A stretch of 64,000 nt of DNA from Fastidiosipila sp963510375 (GCA_963510375.1 CAUPES010000001.1:124001-188000), one strand, 5' to 3'; shown: positions 52,501 to 62,467, counted from the stretch's first letter. Numbers and translations: made by a program. The notes: generated from the letters alone by a model not told the origin.

Positions 52501-55386
52501 TTAATAATCAGAAGCTTCATTATTCCATGCATCTGCTTTTATTAAAGCCCATTCTTCTGAACTTATTATTATATTTCTTGGCTTACTACCAGCATGAGGA
52601 CCAATATATCCTTTAGCTTCCATAGCATCAATGATTCTTCCTGCACGAGGATATCCAATATTTAAGCGTCGTTGTAGCAAGGAAACTGAAGCATAACCAT
52701 TCTCAACTACTAAGTCTACCGCTTCATTAAACAATTCATCTTCTTCCTCATCAGAATTTTCATCATTAAATCCGCCAGCCTTTGTACTAACTATCTCTTG
52801 AGCTACTTCTTGATCATAAGTATCAAGCCCTTGAGATTTACAAAAGTCGATAACTCTCTGTACCTCATGGTCATCTAAAAATGCACCTTGTCCACGAGTA
52901 GGTTTTGAGTCACTTTGTGGGAAATATAGCATATCTCCTTTTCCTAATAATTTCTCAGCACCAGAGGAATCTAGAATTGTTCTGGAATCAACTTGTGATG
53001 ATACTGCGAAAGCTACTCTTGATGGAATATTAGCCTTAATAACACCAGTTATAACGTCAACAGAAGGTCTTTGGGTAGCAATAATTAAATGTATACCTGC
53101 AGCCCTAGCCATGGCAGTTAAACGTGAAATAGAATCTTCAACTTCTTTTGGGGTGGTCATCATAAGGTCAGATAACTCATCAATGATTAGAACAATATTA
53201 GGAAGTTTTTCTTCACCCTCAGATTCCATAATTTCATTATAACTACTCATATCTCTAGCTTTTTTCTCGGCAAATAGACTATAACGTCTCTCCATCTCTT
53301 GGACTAGCCAATTAAGTGTATTTGCAGCTTTGGTTGGATCTGTAACAACAGGTGCTAATAGATGAGGAATACCATTATAGATAGAAAGCTCAACTACCTT
53401 TGGATCGATTAGTAGAAGTTTCAGATCTTCAGGAGAACATCTGTAGAGCAAGCTGATTAAAATTGTATTAATGCAGACCGACTTACCGGATCCAGTCGCT
53501 CCCGCAATTAATAAATGCGGCATTTTAGCTAAGTTACAATAAATTGCTTGACCTGGAATATCTCTACCTAAAGGAACTAACAATCGTTCTTTACGCTCAA
53601 CATATTTAGGGTTATCGATTAATGATCTCAAACCTACAGTAGCTGTGCTTTCGTTAGGAATTTCTATACCGATTGCAGATTTTCCAGGTATTGGTGCTTC
53701 AATTCTAACTGTAGTTGCAGCAAGTGCCAAAGCTAAATCATCAGACAAGTTTACAATTTTACTTATTTTTACACCTATTCCTGGCCTTAATTCAAATCTA
53801 GTGATAGAAGGCCCAGTAGTTACATGAATTACTGTAGCATCAACTCCAAAGCTTGCTAAAGTTTGTTCGAGCAGCATAGCCTGTTCTTTTATAATTTTTT
53901 CTGTAGCACCTTTTTGCTGTACAGGTCTTGCCTCCAAGAGATTATATGGTGGGAAAACATAAGGTTTGTTGATAGGTACAACTTTCTTGACCTTATCTTC
54001 ATTAATGCTCTCGGGACTAGTAGAATCGGACAAAGTGTTTTCTTTCTTTTTACTAGTGTCTGCAACTTCTACTGACTTAGTATCTGCACTGTCTTTACTT
54101 AAATCAAATTTAGATTTATTAGATTTAATATCTAATTTTGTTGGATTATTATCTGTTTTAGCATCTGGATCGTCCACTTCGTTTGCCAATAAGAAATCAG
54201 AGCTCTTGATACTATTATTATTATTTTCTGACAAACCATCAATGGTGAAGCTTGAATTAACACGACTATCTTCGTGAATTGAACTGTTTTTACTATTATT
54301 AAAGTCGGATACTGGTTTTAATTTTATATCTGCTTTATTATTTACTGCATTTGGCGTAGTAGATTTATTATCTTGTTGAATTATAAAGTTAGGAGCTACA
54401 TAAGTTCTATCTGAATTAACTTTGTGGCTAGGAATTCTTTCTCCATCATTATTAAAGTTTGCATTCGCACCTAGGTCATAGTTAGGAATATCTTTGCGGT
54501 TATTCGCATTACTCTGATGATTAAAGTCACTCATATATGAGTCGATATTGAATGATTTGTTCTGCTTAGTGTCGGTATTTGTTCTTTGTTGGAGTGATCT
54601 AGTATTTTCACGTTGAGAACCAGAATTTACATTACCAAAAACTTTAGAATGTGGCTCTGCTGCATTAGTTAAATCTTTAATTTTAGCGTTATATTCAGCT
54701 TTTCTTGCCCTTGATTCTTGAATGCTATCACTAGCATTTCTAATTGATTTTTTACATATATCAACAAATGCATAAATCAAAGATAAGAATGAAAGTAAAA
54801 TTCTTGAAATGGAAAAATTCCCAATAATTATGGCCTCAATAATGATTGTTGAACCTAAGATAATTATTGCTCCAGCATATCCTATAATTCTTTGGAGTCC
54901 TAATGCGATTGCCCCACCGATCACTCCTCCAGCTAGGTCTGCATTAATATTAGGGTAAGTTTCAGGACTTTTGCCCATTGACCAAAGTTCAGAGAAAGAA
55001 TTTAATACTGTATACTTACCTTCACTGTCTACACTTAGGTTATGCACAATTTCTGCTTTAATTGCTATAGCATGAATCAAAGCAGAAAGTATAATTAATA
55101 ATAAAAGTAAGTTATTTATTTTGATTTTTTTAGCTTTGAAAAAATCTTCAAGAAAAGTAGAAATAGCTAAAACTAAAAATAGCAAAGGTAAAGCATATGC
55201 AACTGGACCAAGTAGTCCTCTGCCAATACTTACTACAAAACGACCTAAAGGACCACTGCTAACACTAGGTATGTAAAAAGCTACTCCTGTAAATAAAGAT
55301 AAAATCAAATAGATAAGCCCAGTTATTTCACGAGCTTTATTATTCGTATTGTTACTTTTTTTAATATACTCTTCTCTACTTGTCAT
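52501..55386 (-). CDS. ftsK: DNA translocase FtsK/SpoIIIE
   Basis: Septum-bound hexameric pump that moves DNA during division. The N-terminal part has four to five membrane helices (about residues 20-200). A long disordered linker rich in Asn, Ser, Asp and Lys follows (about 215-480). The motor domain has GATGSGKSV (Walker A, near residue 628), LIDPKVVELSIY, VLIIDELSDLMM and ATQRPSVDVITG. The C-terminal gamma winged helix has SVSLLQRRLNIGYPRAGRIID, which reads orientation sites. All 961 residues look intact. Confidence 0.96.
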   Translation of the reverse strand: MTSREEYIKKSNNTNNKAREITGLIYLILSLFTGVAFYIPSVSSGPLGRFVVSIGRGLLGPVAYALPLLFLVLAISTFLEDFFKAKKIKINNLLLLLIILSALIHAIAIKAEIVHNLSVDSEGKYTVLNSFSELWSMGKSPETYPNINADLAGGVIGGAIALGLQRIIGYAGAIIILGSTIIIEAIIIGNFSISRILLSFLSLIYAFVDICKKSIRNASDSIQESRARKAEYNAKIKDLTNAAEPHSKVFGNVNSGSQRENTRSLQQRTNTDTKQNKSFNIDSYMSDFNHQSNANNRKDIPNYDLGANANFNNDGERIPSHKVNSDRTYVAPNFIIQQDNKSTTPNAVNNKADIKLKPVSDFNNSKNSSIHEDSRVNSSFTIDGLSENNNNSIKSSDFLLANEVDDPDAKTDNNPTKLDIKSNKSKFDLSKDSADTKSVEVADTSKKKENTLSDSTSPESINEDKVKKVVPINKPYVFPPYNLLEARPVQQKGATEKIIKEQAMLLEQTLASFGVDATVIHVTTGPSITRFELRPGIGVKISKIVNLSDDLALALAATTVRIEAPIPGKSAIGIEIPNESTATVGLRSLIDNPKYVERKERLLVPLGRDIPGQAIYCNLAKMPHLLIAGATGSGKSVCINTILISLLYRCSPEDLKLLLIDPKVVELSIYNGIPHLLAPVVTDPTKAANTLNWLVQEMERRYSLFAEKKARDMSSYNEIMESEGEEKLPNIVLIIDELSDLMMTTPKEVEDSISRLTAMARAAGIHLIIATQRPSVDVITGVIKANIPSRVAFAVSSQVDSRTILDSSGAEKLLGKGDMLYFPQSDSKPTRGQGAFLDDHEVQRVIDFCKSQGLDTYDQEVAQEIVSTKAGGFNDENSDEEEDELFNEAVDLVVENGYASVSLLQRRLNIGYPRAGRIIDAMEAKGYIGPHAGSKPRNIIISSEEWALIKADAWNNEASDY

Positions 55387-55440
55387 TGACCTTAACCAAT
55401 CTAAATATTTCCATTAAAAAATAATTTTAAGTTATTTATA

Positions 55441-55980
55441 TTAAGAATTAAGATTTAACTTAATCCAAATAGCTTGCAAAGCAATAATTGTTTTGGCATC
55501 TTTTATTTTACCTTCTTGAATCATTTTAATAGCATCTGCTAGCAGATATTTCTCAACCTGAACAAACTCACCTTGATCCAAATGTTGACTTGTCTCGGAA
55601 TAGGAATCTGCATAATAAATATAAATTATTTCATTTGAATACCCAGGTGTTGGATAAATTGCTGAAATTAATTCAACTGTTTCAGTTTTTAATCCACATT
55701 CCTCTTCTAATTCACGAATAGCGCATGATTCAGGATATTCACCTTTTTCTAGCTTTCCTGCTGGTACTTCTAAGGTAAAATCATCTACTGCAATTCTATA
55801 TTGGCGTACTAAATAAACTTCATTTTCGGGGGTTAAAGCAACTATGCACGCTCCACCATTATGTTCTAATACTTCCCTATTTTGGATGAAGCCGTCCACT
55901 GTTTTAACTTCCAACTTATATAAATCTAAAATTTGCCCATTATAAATATTTGTTTTTTTAAATTTTGTTTCTTTTTGCAT
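55441..55980 (-). CDS. NUDIX hydrolase, ADP-ribose pyrophosphatase type
   Basis: Hydrolyses ADP-ribose or a related nucleoside diphosphate. The Nudix box is complete: G in AGKLEKGEYPES, then AIRELEEECGLK near residue 88 (GX5EX7REUXEEXGU). YPTPGYSNEIIYIY after it is the pattern seen in ADP-ribose enzymes (NudF/YqkG). Length 179 residues; AAGGTGAT precedes the ATG. It lies eight bases from rnhA, so the two are probably one transcript. Confidence 0.92.
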   Translation of the reverse strand: MQKETKFKKTNIYNGQILDLYKLEVKTVDGFIQNREVLEHNGGACIVALTPENEVYLVRQYRIAVDDFTLEVPAGKLEKGEYPESCAIRELEEECGLKTETVELISAIYPTPGYSNEIIYIYYADSYSETSQHLDQGEFVQVEKYLLADAIKMIQEGKIKDAKTIIALQAIWIKLNLNS

Positions 55981-55988
55981 GTATCACC

Positions 55989-56453
55989 TTACATATTATT
56001 ATCAGATTTAAAATTTTGTACTGCTTTGACAGCTAGAGCATCTGCCCTATTGTTATATTCATGATCTGCATGACCTTTTACTTTATGAAAACTAGTTTCG
56101 TGAATTTTCATTTGTTCATCTAGTTTTATCCAAAGATCTTGATTACTAACTGGTTCTTTGGCAGCATTTCTCCAATTATTACGCTTCCAAGAGCTTAGCC
56201 AGTCTTTGTTAATTGCATTAACAACGTAAGCGCTATCTGAATATACTTCAACTTTGATAGGATATTTAAGTGCTTGCAAACCATAGATTATGGCAGATAA
56301 TTCCATACGATTATTGGTAGTGTGAGCTTCGCTTCCACTTAGTTCTTTCTCATAATCGCCAAACTTAAGTATTGCAGCCCATCCACCAACTCCAGGGTTG
56401 CCAGAACAGGCTCCATCAGTGTATAGCTCAACTATTCTTTCGTCCACAAGCAT
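55989..56453 (-). CDS. rnhA: ribonuclease HI
   Basis: Degrades RNA in RNA-DNA hybrids. YTDGACSGNPGVGGWAA carries the first catalytic Asp, TTNNRMELSAIIYGL the Glu, VYSDSAYVVNAI the second Asp, and KGHADHEYNNRADALA the His and last Asp. Length 154 residues, the E. coli-like form. The organism also encodes RNase HII in this window. Confidence 0.96.
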   Translation of the reverse strand: MLVDERIVELYTDGACSGNPGVGGWAAILKFGDYEKELSGSEAHTTNNRMELSAIIYGLQALKYPIKVEVYSDSAYVVNAINKDWLSSWKRNNWRNAAKEPVSNQDLWIKLDEQMKIHETSFHKVKGHADHEYNNRADALAVKAVQNFKSDNNM

Positions 56454-56654
56454 CTCCTTTACATATAATCTAAATTATAGTCCTAATTATGTGTCTATAA
56501 AATTTTCAAAATGGTAGTTAAAAGCATACATACTACTTAATTAGGTAATATTGCTTCCTTATATATTTATAATATCTTACCATTTTTACAGATTATCTTC
56601 GCGAATAATCTCCTATGCTTTGAAGATAAAATAAGTTCTTTAGTTAAAATTATT

Positions 56655-56686
56655 AATAAAATAAAAGGACTGCATTATACAGTCCT
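56655..56686 (-). terminator. terminator of tRNA-Trp
   Basis: AGGACTG (56666-56672) / CAGTCCT (56680-56686), loop CATTATA; followed on the minus strand by TTTTATTTTATT. Confidence 0.85.
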
Positions 56687-56691
56687 ATAAA

Positions 56692-56766
56692 TGGCAGGGG
56701 AGACAGGATTTGAACCCGCAACCGACGGTTTTGGAGACCGTTGCTCTACCGTTGAGCCACTCCCCT
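56692..56766 (-). tRNA. tRNA-Trp (anticodon CCA)
   Basis: Minus-strand cloverleaf: acceptor AGGGGAG (from 56766) pairs with CTCCCCT, then discriminator G and an encoded CCA (56692-56694). The D arm is GGCTCAACGGTAGAGC-like, and the anticodon stem ACGGT/ACCGT has loop CTCCAAA, with anticodon CCA at plus 56732-56734. The T arm contains GGTTCAAATCC. It is a single gene between rnhA and glgB with its own terminator. Confidence 0.96.
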
Positions 56767-56780
56767 ATTTATTATTGCTT

Positions 56781-56830
56781 AAGAAAGTATAGTTAAGCTT
56801 TTGAGTTTTGTCAAATAACTTAACTATACT
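56781..56830 (-). terminator. terminator of glgB
   Basis: AGTATAGTTAAG (56786-56797) / CTTAACTATACT (56819-56830), 12 bp, 21-base loop; a short TTTCTT follows on the minus strand, so termination is probably moderate and tRNA-Trp may partly be read from glgB. Confidence 0.65.
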
Positions 56831-56857
56831 TTTACTGTGTTTTTTGTTGAAATTATT

Positions 56858-58705
56858 TTAATCTTTTTTCTTAATGCGGAAAGCTCTGCTATTGTATCCT
56901 TTTAATGAAATTGCAAAACGTCCATCTTCTAAATCTTGCCAAGTTTTACCTCCAGCTTTAGGTCTTTCGGTACCGCCACCATAATCCTGCCAGTCGGTAT
57001 TGATTACTTCTTCAACGATATCATAACCATAAAGATCGAAAGCGTAAAAGTCATGAGTTTCACCACTAAAGTTGAAAATAAACCATAGTTTCTCATCACC
57101 ATCACCTCTTGTAAAGGCGTAAACTACCCCCATCCAGTCATCAACGATAGTCCAATGGTAATTCTTGTCATGGAATTCTTCCATATATAAAATTTCTTCA
57201 TCACGATATAGTTTATTAATGTCGGTAAAGAATTTATAGAAAGTATTGTGATAGTGATATTCCAACAAAGGCCAGTCTTGTTCACGCTTTTCATCCCATT
57301 CACGGAATTGCGCAAACTCATTACCCATAAAGTTCAATTTTTTGCCAGGATGAGCATACATGTATAAGTATAATGATCTTGCTTGTGGGAATTTCTCATC
57401 ATAATTTCCATACATTTTATCAACAATAGATTTATCACCATGAACAACTTCGTCATGAGAAAACGGCAACATAAATTTTTCGCTATAAAAGTACATCATC
57501 GAGAAGCTGATCTGGTTATAATGGTTTCTTCTTTCCCAGCTAGGAATTGCAAAGAAATCAAGAGTATCATTCATCCAACCCATATCCCATTTATAATGGA
57601 AACCTAAACCACCATATTTGACGTCATTAGTTACTCCTGGAAAATCAGAAGAGTCTTCAGCGATACGCATAACATCAGGATGTTCCTTTTCTAGAATTTC
57701 ATTAAATTGCTTAATAAAATCAATTGCAGCATCATTTACGCCTTTATCTTTTCTACCTTGATAGTATAGTAAATTACTTACAGCATCAATTCTCAAGCCA
57801 TCTACATGGTATTCTTCAATCCAGAAAGTTGCAGCAGAGTTTAAAAATGATCGAACTTCACCTTTCATTAGGTTGAAATTAAGACTACCCCACTCACTAT
57901 ACCTTAAATCGTCAAATGGGTACTCATAGAAAGCTGTTCCATCATAATTAGCTAATCCGAAGTCATTTGATGGAAAATGTACAGGAACAAAATCCATAAT
58001 TACTCCGAGATTATGTTCGTGCATAACATCGACAAAATATTTGAAATCATCAGGACTACCATATCTTGAAGTTGGTGAAAAATAACCCAATGGTAAATAT
58101 CCCCAAGACATGTCTAAAGGATGTTCTGCCAGTGGTAGTAGTTCAATGTGAGTAAAACCTGATTCAACACAATAATCAGCTAATGGCTTAGCGATTTCTC
58201 TATATGTATACCAATTATCATGTGTGTGATTAATTTGTACACCATCTTCTGTATAATCACCTAATTCATGTACTTTGGTACGCCAAGATCCTAAATGGAC
58301 TTCATATATAGAAACTGGTCTATCTTTAAGATTGTTACTTCTATTAGCGATCCAATCAGCATCGTTAAACTTATAATTACTAGTTTGATGAATTACAGAT
58401 GCAGTTTTGGGTCTAAGTTCTGATGCAAAAGCATATGGATCAGCATGATCAACCGCACCACCATGAGGTCCCTCTATTCTATACTTATAGCAGTCACCTG
58501 GTTTAGCACCTTCTACGTATAGTTCCCAAACTCCATTAATTACTTCCATGGCTTGATTCTGCCAATTATTAAAATCTCCGATCAAATAAATTTGTCTTGC
58601 ATTTGGAGCATGCGTTCTAAACTGAGTTCCCTTACCGTCAAAATGAGCTCCAAAGAAATTAAATGCTCGAAATTCTCTTCCATATTGGTATAAATTAAAA
58701 TCCAT
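56858..58705 (-). CDS. glgB: 1,4-alpha-glucan branching enzyme
   Basis: Makes alpha-1,6 branches in glycogen. An N-terminal CBM48-like domain (GAHFDGKGTQFRTHAPNA, IGDFNNWQN) is followed by the GH13 barrel. HIELLPLAEHPLDMSWGY, region I DFVPVHFPSND, region II GLRIDAVSN (nucleophile Asp), region III RIAEDSSDFP (acid Glu) and region IV LPFSHDEVVHG are visible. It has 615 residues. No other glycogen gene is nearby. GAGGG precedes the ATG. Confidence 0.96.
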   Translation of the reverse strand: MDFNLYQYGREFRAFNFFGAHFDGKGTQFRTHAPNARQIYLIGDFNNWQNQAMEVINGVWELYVEGAKPGDCYKYRIEGPHGGAVDHADPYAFASELRPKTASVIHQTSNYKFNDADWIANRSNNLKDRPVSIYEVHLGSWRTKVHELGDYTEDGVQINHTHDNWYTYREIAKPLADYCVESGFTHIELLPLAEHPLDMSWGYLPLGYFSPTSRYGSPDDFKYFVDVMHEHNLGVIMDFVPVHFPSNDFGLANYDGTAFYEYPFDDLRYSEWGSLNFNLMKGEVRSFLNSAATFWIEEYHVDGLRIDAVSNLLYYQGRKDKGVNDAAIDFIKQFNEILEKEHPDVMRIAEDSSDFPGVTNDVKYGGLGFHYKWDMGWMNDTLDFFAIPSWERRNHYNQISFSMMYFYSEKFMLPFSHDEVVHGDKSIVDKMYGNYDEKFPQARSLYLYMYAHPGKKLNFMGNEFAQFREWDEKREQDWPLLEYHYHNTFYKFFTDINKLYRDEEILYMEEFHDKNYHWTIVDDWMGVVYAFTRGDGDEKLWFIFNFSGETHDFYAFDLYGYDIVEEVINTDWQDYGGGTERPKAGGKTWQDLEDGRFAISLKGYNSRAFRIKKKD

Positions 58706-58841
58706 AATTTTCCCTCAATTCTGTCTCTCTTATGAATCTCATTATCCTTAATTTTCAATAATTTATCAAGTGGTGTTTGTATGTTTTAAATAAATTTTAA
58801 TATTTTATAATAATTTGAAACAACAAAATGCACAAAATAGA

Positions 58842-59546
58842 TTAAATGGATTTGTATAATTTACTTAACTCTAGGTTGGGATCGGCTTGTCCGAATATAG
58901 CGCTTCCAGCTACTAGTACGTCAACCCCTGCATTCCAAAGATCTTGTGCATTAGTAGATTTTACCCCACCATCAATTTCAATTAAGGTATTTGCATTTAG
59001 CTCTTTTATTAATGTTTTTGCTTCAGTAATTTTGCTAAAAGTATTTGGAATAAAACTTTGTCCTCCAAAGCCAGGATTAACACTCATTAATAATAGTACA
59101 TCAGTTGAACTTAAAAGATCTTTAGCCAAAACAACTGGAGTGCCAGGATTTAAACTCAATCCTGAGAGAATACCTTGATCCTTGATATAGTTTAAGTAGC
59201 GATGTGGATGTTGCAAAGATTCAATATGTAATGTGATTAAATCAGCACCAGCGTTAATAAAATCATCAATAAGTTTCTCTGGTTTATTGACCATCAAATG
59301 AACATCTAAAAATATGTGAGGAAAAGTTTCTTTAATAGCTTTAACAATGGTATAACTTCCATTAATATTAGGAACAAAATCGGCATCCATAATATCAATA
59401 TGTAATGCTTCAATCTTTGAGCTAATTTCTGAAATTTCTGCACCTATAGTTAGTGGATTGCATGACAATATAGATGGTGCTATTTGATTTTGAAATTTAG
59501 CAAGTAAATTTTCTCTTCTTTTCTCGTTGTTATTAACTTGATCCAT
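58842..59546 (-). CDS. rpe: ribulose-phosphate 3-epimerase
   Basis: Interconverts ribulose 5-phosphate and xylulose 5-phosphate. IAPSILSCN, HIDIMDADFVPNI (metal ligands), DVHLMVNKPEK, LSLNPGTP, MSVNPGFGGQSF and EIDGGVK are all present in order, with GSAIFG at the phosphate site. The first 20 residues are a polar Asn/Lys/Arg extension absent in most Rpe. GGAGGT lies 13 bases before the ATG. The gene follows rsgA as in most Firmicutes. Confidence 0.97.
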   Translation of the reverse strand: MDQVNNNEKRRENLLAKFQNQIAPSILSCNPLTIGAEISEISSKIEALHIDIMDADFVPNINGSYTIVKAIKETFPHIFLDVHLMVNKPEKLIDDFINAGADLITLHIESLQHPHRYLNYIKDQGILSGLSLNPGTPVVLAKDLLSSTDVLLLMSVNPGFGGQSFIPNTFSKITEAKTLIKELNANTLIEIDGGVKSTNAQDLWNAGVDVLVAGSAIFGQADPNLELSKLYKSI

Positions 59547-59584
59547 ATTTATAATTAAACCTCCAATTTTGTGCTACTTTAGTC

Positions 59585-60496
59585 TTAGTTTTTTCTTCTA
59601 TCGTAAGAATTGTAAGAGTCAATAGTTTTTCTGAAATTTTGATAACGCTCTATTCTTCCTGGATTAATTGATGTAGATGCTTTAACTGCGCATCCCGGTT
59701 CTTCTAAATGTTTACATGAATTAAATTTACAATCGTATTGTAAATCTCTAATTTCTGGAAAAGCAAAAGCTAAATCCTGTCCATCAATATTTAATTGAGT
59801 AAGTTCTAATGAGCTAAAACCAGGAGTATCAGTTACATAACCTCCATTAAATGGGAAAAGCTCTGCATGTCTAGTTGTGTGACGACCACGTCCGAGCTTT
59901 CTTGAAATATCACCTGTTTCCATTAGGTCAGATTGTGCGAGAATGTTTAAAAGAGTTGATTTTCCTGCGCCAGAAGGACCAGCTAAACAGATTAAGTTCT
60001 GATTAATCTTGTCACGTAATTCTTGAAATAAAGCTTCAGAATTAGGTTCAGACAGAAAAACATTATATCCGAGATTTTTATAAATGCTGGCTAGATCATC
60101 TCCATAAGCAGAGGCTAAATCATATTTAGTAAAAATGATTTCTACATTCATGTTTTGAACTTCACTGATAATTAGCATTTTGTCCAATACATTTAAATCA
60201 GGTTCTGGCTGACTTAAAGGAATTATCAGCCATAATAAGTCAATATTCGCTACCTGTGGTCTTGGTAGTTCATTTTTACGTTCATGAATATTTTGCATTA
60301 CAAGAGGAATTAGTTCATCTCCAGTTTCTTCGCAGTAAACTAGATCACCAGCTATTGGTTTTAATCCTTGATTTTTGAAAACTCCAGGAGCATTACATTG
60401 GATTTCTTGACCTGGTTTAGCTAGTGAATTGACCCAATAATTACCACCCACACCTCTAGTAATAATATATTCACCATTTTTTAATTCTTGAATAAT
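59585..60496 (-). CDS. rsgA: ribosome small-subunit GTPase RsgA, probable ATT start
   Basis: Circularly permuted GTPase checking 30S maturation. GVGGNYWV starts the OB domain, FTKYDLAS is G4, GPSGAGKSTLLN the P-loop, GRHTTRHAELF and DTPGFSSLEL follow, and the zinc knuckle is C-x4-C-x-H-x5-C. The only standard start is a GTG at 60451 inside the conserved GVGG motif, which would cut into the fold and has no ribosome site. AAAGGAG at 60505-60511 is followed eight bases later by ATT at 60496, giving IIQELKNGEYIITRGVGG, a normal N-terminus. An ATT initiator, rare as in infC, is therefore inferred. Confidence 0.92.
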   Translation of the reverse strand: MIQELKNGEYIITRGVGGNYWVNSLAKPGQEIQCNAPGVFKNQGLKPIAGDLVYCEETGDELIPLVMQNIHERKNELPRPQVANIDLLWLIIPLSQPEPDLNVLDKMLIISEVQNMNVEIIFTKYDLASAYGDDLASIYKNLGYNVFLSEPNSEALFQELRDKINQNLICLAGPSGAGKSTLLNILAQSDLMETGDISRKLGRGRHTTRHAELFPFNGGYVTDTPGFSSLELTQLNIDGQDLAFAFPEIRDLQYDCKFNSCKHLEEPGCAVKASTSINPGRIERYQNFRKTIDSYNSYDRRKN

Positions 60497-60537
60497 ATTT
60501 AATACTCCTTTATTAAAATTCTGTTTATTATATAAAA

Positions 60538-62457
60538 TTATTCAGCGTCATCATCATGTGACGGTTCTGAGCTTTCAGGTGAAGGTTCAGTGAGTTCTGG
60601 CGCATCCTCACCTGTATGCTTACTACTTTCAGTTGTGCCATTTTCATCTGTACCTTTAGTTTCAGTTGTGGTTTCACTTGGTTTCTCTGTAGTTGTTGCA
60701 ACTGTTGGATTTGCTTCTTCATAGGTACCTACTATTAGTACTACCGGTTTTCCAACATTTGATGTACCAGCTTTTGGTTCCATATCTACAACATAAAGAC
60801 TGCTTTCATAACCTTTTAGGCTTGATGGTACTCTTGTTTCTGTATCAAAACCAATAGAATTTAAATATTCAATTGCTGAATCTAATTTTCTCCCTTTAAC
60901 ATCAGGCACTGGACCTTTATTTTTCCCTTTACTGATCGTAATAGTTATTCTAGAACCACGTTCAATTTTTGTACCAGGTGATGGAGAAATTTCCATAACT
61001 TTACCTTCAGGAACTGAAACGTTAAACTGATTTCTTGTCATAACTAGAAGGTTTTCTTTTTCCATTTGATTTTTAACTTCGGCTGCATCTTCGCCTATTA
61101 AATCAGGGATAACGTAGAACTCACTACCTGTTGAAACAGTTAAAATAAACTCACTACCTTTTACAAAAGTACTAGCTCTATTAATTTTTGTGCCGGCTGA
61201 AATATTTTGAGAAATAATATTTCCAGTTGCTACCTTTTCACTAGCGGCTTCAACTTTAATGTGATTAACACCCTCGGATTTAAGCTTCTGTGAAACCTCT
61301 TCGTAAGACATATTTCTGAAGTCTTCTACCACATAAATTTCCTCTGTACCAGATTGATGTGTATTTAAATTATTTTTAACAGAGTCAGCAATAAACCAGA
61401 TAGCTAAACCTAAAAGCAGAACAATAATAAGCGCAAAAAGCATAGTAATTACTGCATCTCTAGATCTAGATTTACGTCTTGAGCTAATAGAGTTTTCTAA
61501 ACTTAATACCCTATCTAGCGAGTTAGAATCAGAGTTGAAAACTTCTTGAGGCTCACCGGTAGAGTTTGCATCTGCGTAAATATTATAACTTGAATTGGTA
61601 TTTGTAATTTTTCCATATCTACCATTTGGATTGATCATAAACATGTCCAAGTCATCAATTAGTGCTCTGGAGTCTGGATAACGTTTGTTAGGATTTTTTT
61701 GCATACAACGAAGAATTATATCCTCTAGTCCTTGTGGAATAGAAGATTCCAAATCTCTAGGATTAACTGGTTCTTCCTGTAATTGTTTAATAGCAACAGC
61801 AACAGAAGATTCTCCGTCAAAAGGAACCTCTCCAGTTAATAATTCATACATTAAAATACCTAAGGAATAAACATCGGAGCGATGATCTACTGCTCCTCCA
61901 CGAGCTTGTTCAGGTGAGAAATAATGTACTGAACCAAGAGCTGTACCTCCAGTCATTGATACAGTATTAGTATTAGTAGCTCTAGCAATACCAAAATCAG
62001 TTACCATGCACACGCCATCAGGTGTAATCAGAATGTTTGCAGGCTTAATATCTCTATGAACAATAGACTGTGAATGAGCATGTTCAAGAGCTAGAGCAAT
62101 TTGGATTACAATTGGTACTGCTAAGCGCCAATCCATTTTGCCAGTTTCTTCTAATTTTTCTTTTAAACTTTTACCATTTACATATTCTTGAACGATGTAT
62201 TTAATTCCATTATCTTCTCCTACACCGTAAACGTTAACTATATTTGGATGTGACAAACTTGCTGCAGCTCTTGCCTCAAGGTCAAAACGTTTGACAAACT
62301 CTTCATCATCATTATATTCAGATTTTAAGATTTTAATCGCTACTAATTCGCCAGTATTTAAGTCAGTGGCTTTGTAGACTTTTGCCATACCACCAGTACC
62401 TGCTAGCTCTAAAATCTTATAGCGATTATTTAAGATTGTTCCAACATTAATAGACAT
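60538..62457 (-). CDS. prkC: Ser/Thr protein kinase with PASTA domains (PrkC/Stk1)
   Basis: Membrane receptor kinase sensing peptidoglycan fragments. The kinase domain (about residues 10-275) has GTGGMAKVYKA, VAIKILK, IVHRDIKPANIL, VTDFGIAR and SDVYSLGILMYEL. The juxtamembrane segment is Ser/Arg-rich. One membrane helix (AVITMLFALIIVLLLGLAIW) lies near residues 336-356. Three PASTA repeats (about 370-575) are outside, recognised by VPDVKGRKLDSAIEYLNSIGF-like units. The tail is Thr/Glu/Ser-rich and disordered. It is adjacent to its PP2C phosphatase partner (10-base gap). Confidence 0.96.
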   Translation of the reverse strand: MSINVGTILNNRYKILELAGTGGMAKVYKATDLNTGELVAIKILKSEYNDDEEFVKRFDLEARAAASLSHPNIVNVYGVGEDNGIKYIVQEYVNGKSLKEKLEETGKMDWRLAVPIVIQIALALEHAHSQSIVHRDIKPANILITPDGVCMVTDFGIARATNTNTVSMTGGTALGSVHYFSPEQARGGAVDHRSDVYSLGILMYELLTGEVPFDGESSVAVAIKQLQEEPVNPRDLESSIPQGLEDIILRCMQKNPNKRYPDSRALIDDLDMFMINPNGRYGKITNTNSSYNIYADANSTGEPQEVFNSDSNSLDRVLSLENSISSRRKSRSRDAVITMLFALIIVLLLGLAIWFIADSVKNNLNTHQSGTEEIYVVEDFRNMSYEEVSQKLKSEGVNHIKVEAASEKVATGNIISQNISAGTKINRASTFVKGSEFILTVSTGSEFYVIPDLIGEDAAEVKNQMEKENLLVMTRNQFNVSVPEGKVMEISPSPGTKIERGSRITITISKGKNKGPVPDVKGRKLDSAIEYLNSIGFDTETRVPSSLKGYESSLYVVDMEPKAGTSNVGKPVVLIVGTYEEANPTVATTTEKPSETTTETKGTDENGTTESSKHTGEDAPELTEPSPESSEPSHDDDAE

Positions 62458-62467
62458 GTTTACCTCA

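Noticed and set aside
60400..60451. GTG at 60451 as the rsgA start
   Set aside because: It falls inside the conserved GVGG motif and has no ribosome site; coding sequence with family character continues upstream to AAAGGAG.
60528..60722. Gln/Lys-rich 64-codon frame on the minus strand at the end of prkC
   Set aside because: It is the other reading frame of the low-complexity Thr/Glu tail of the kinase, with no ribosome site.
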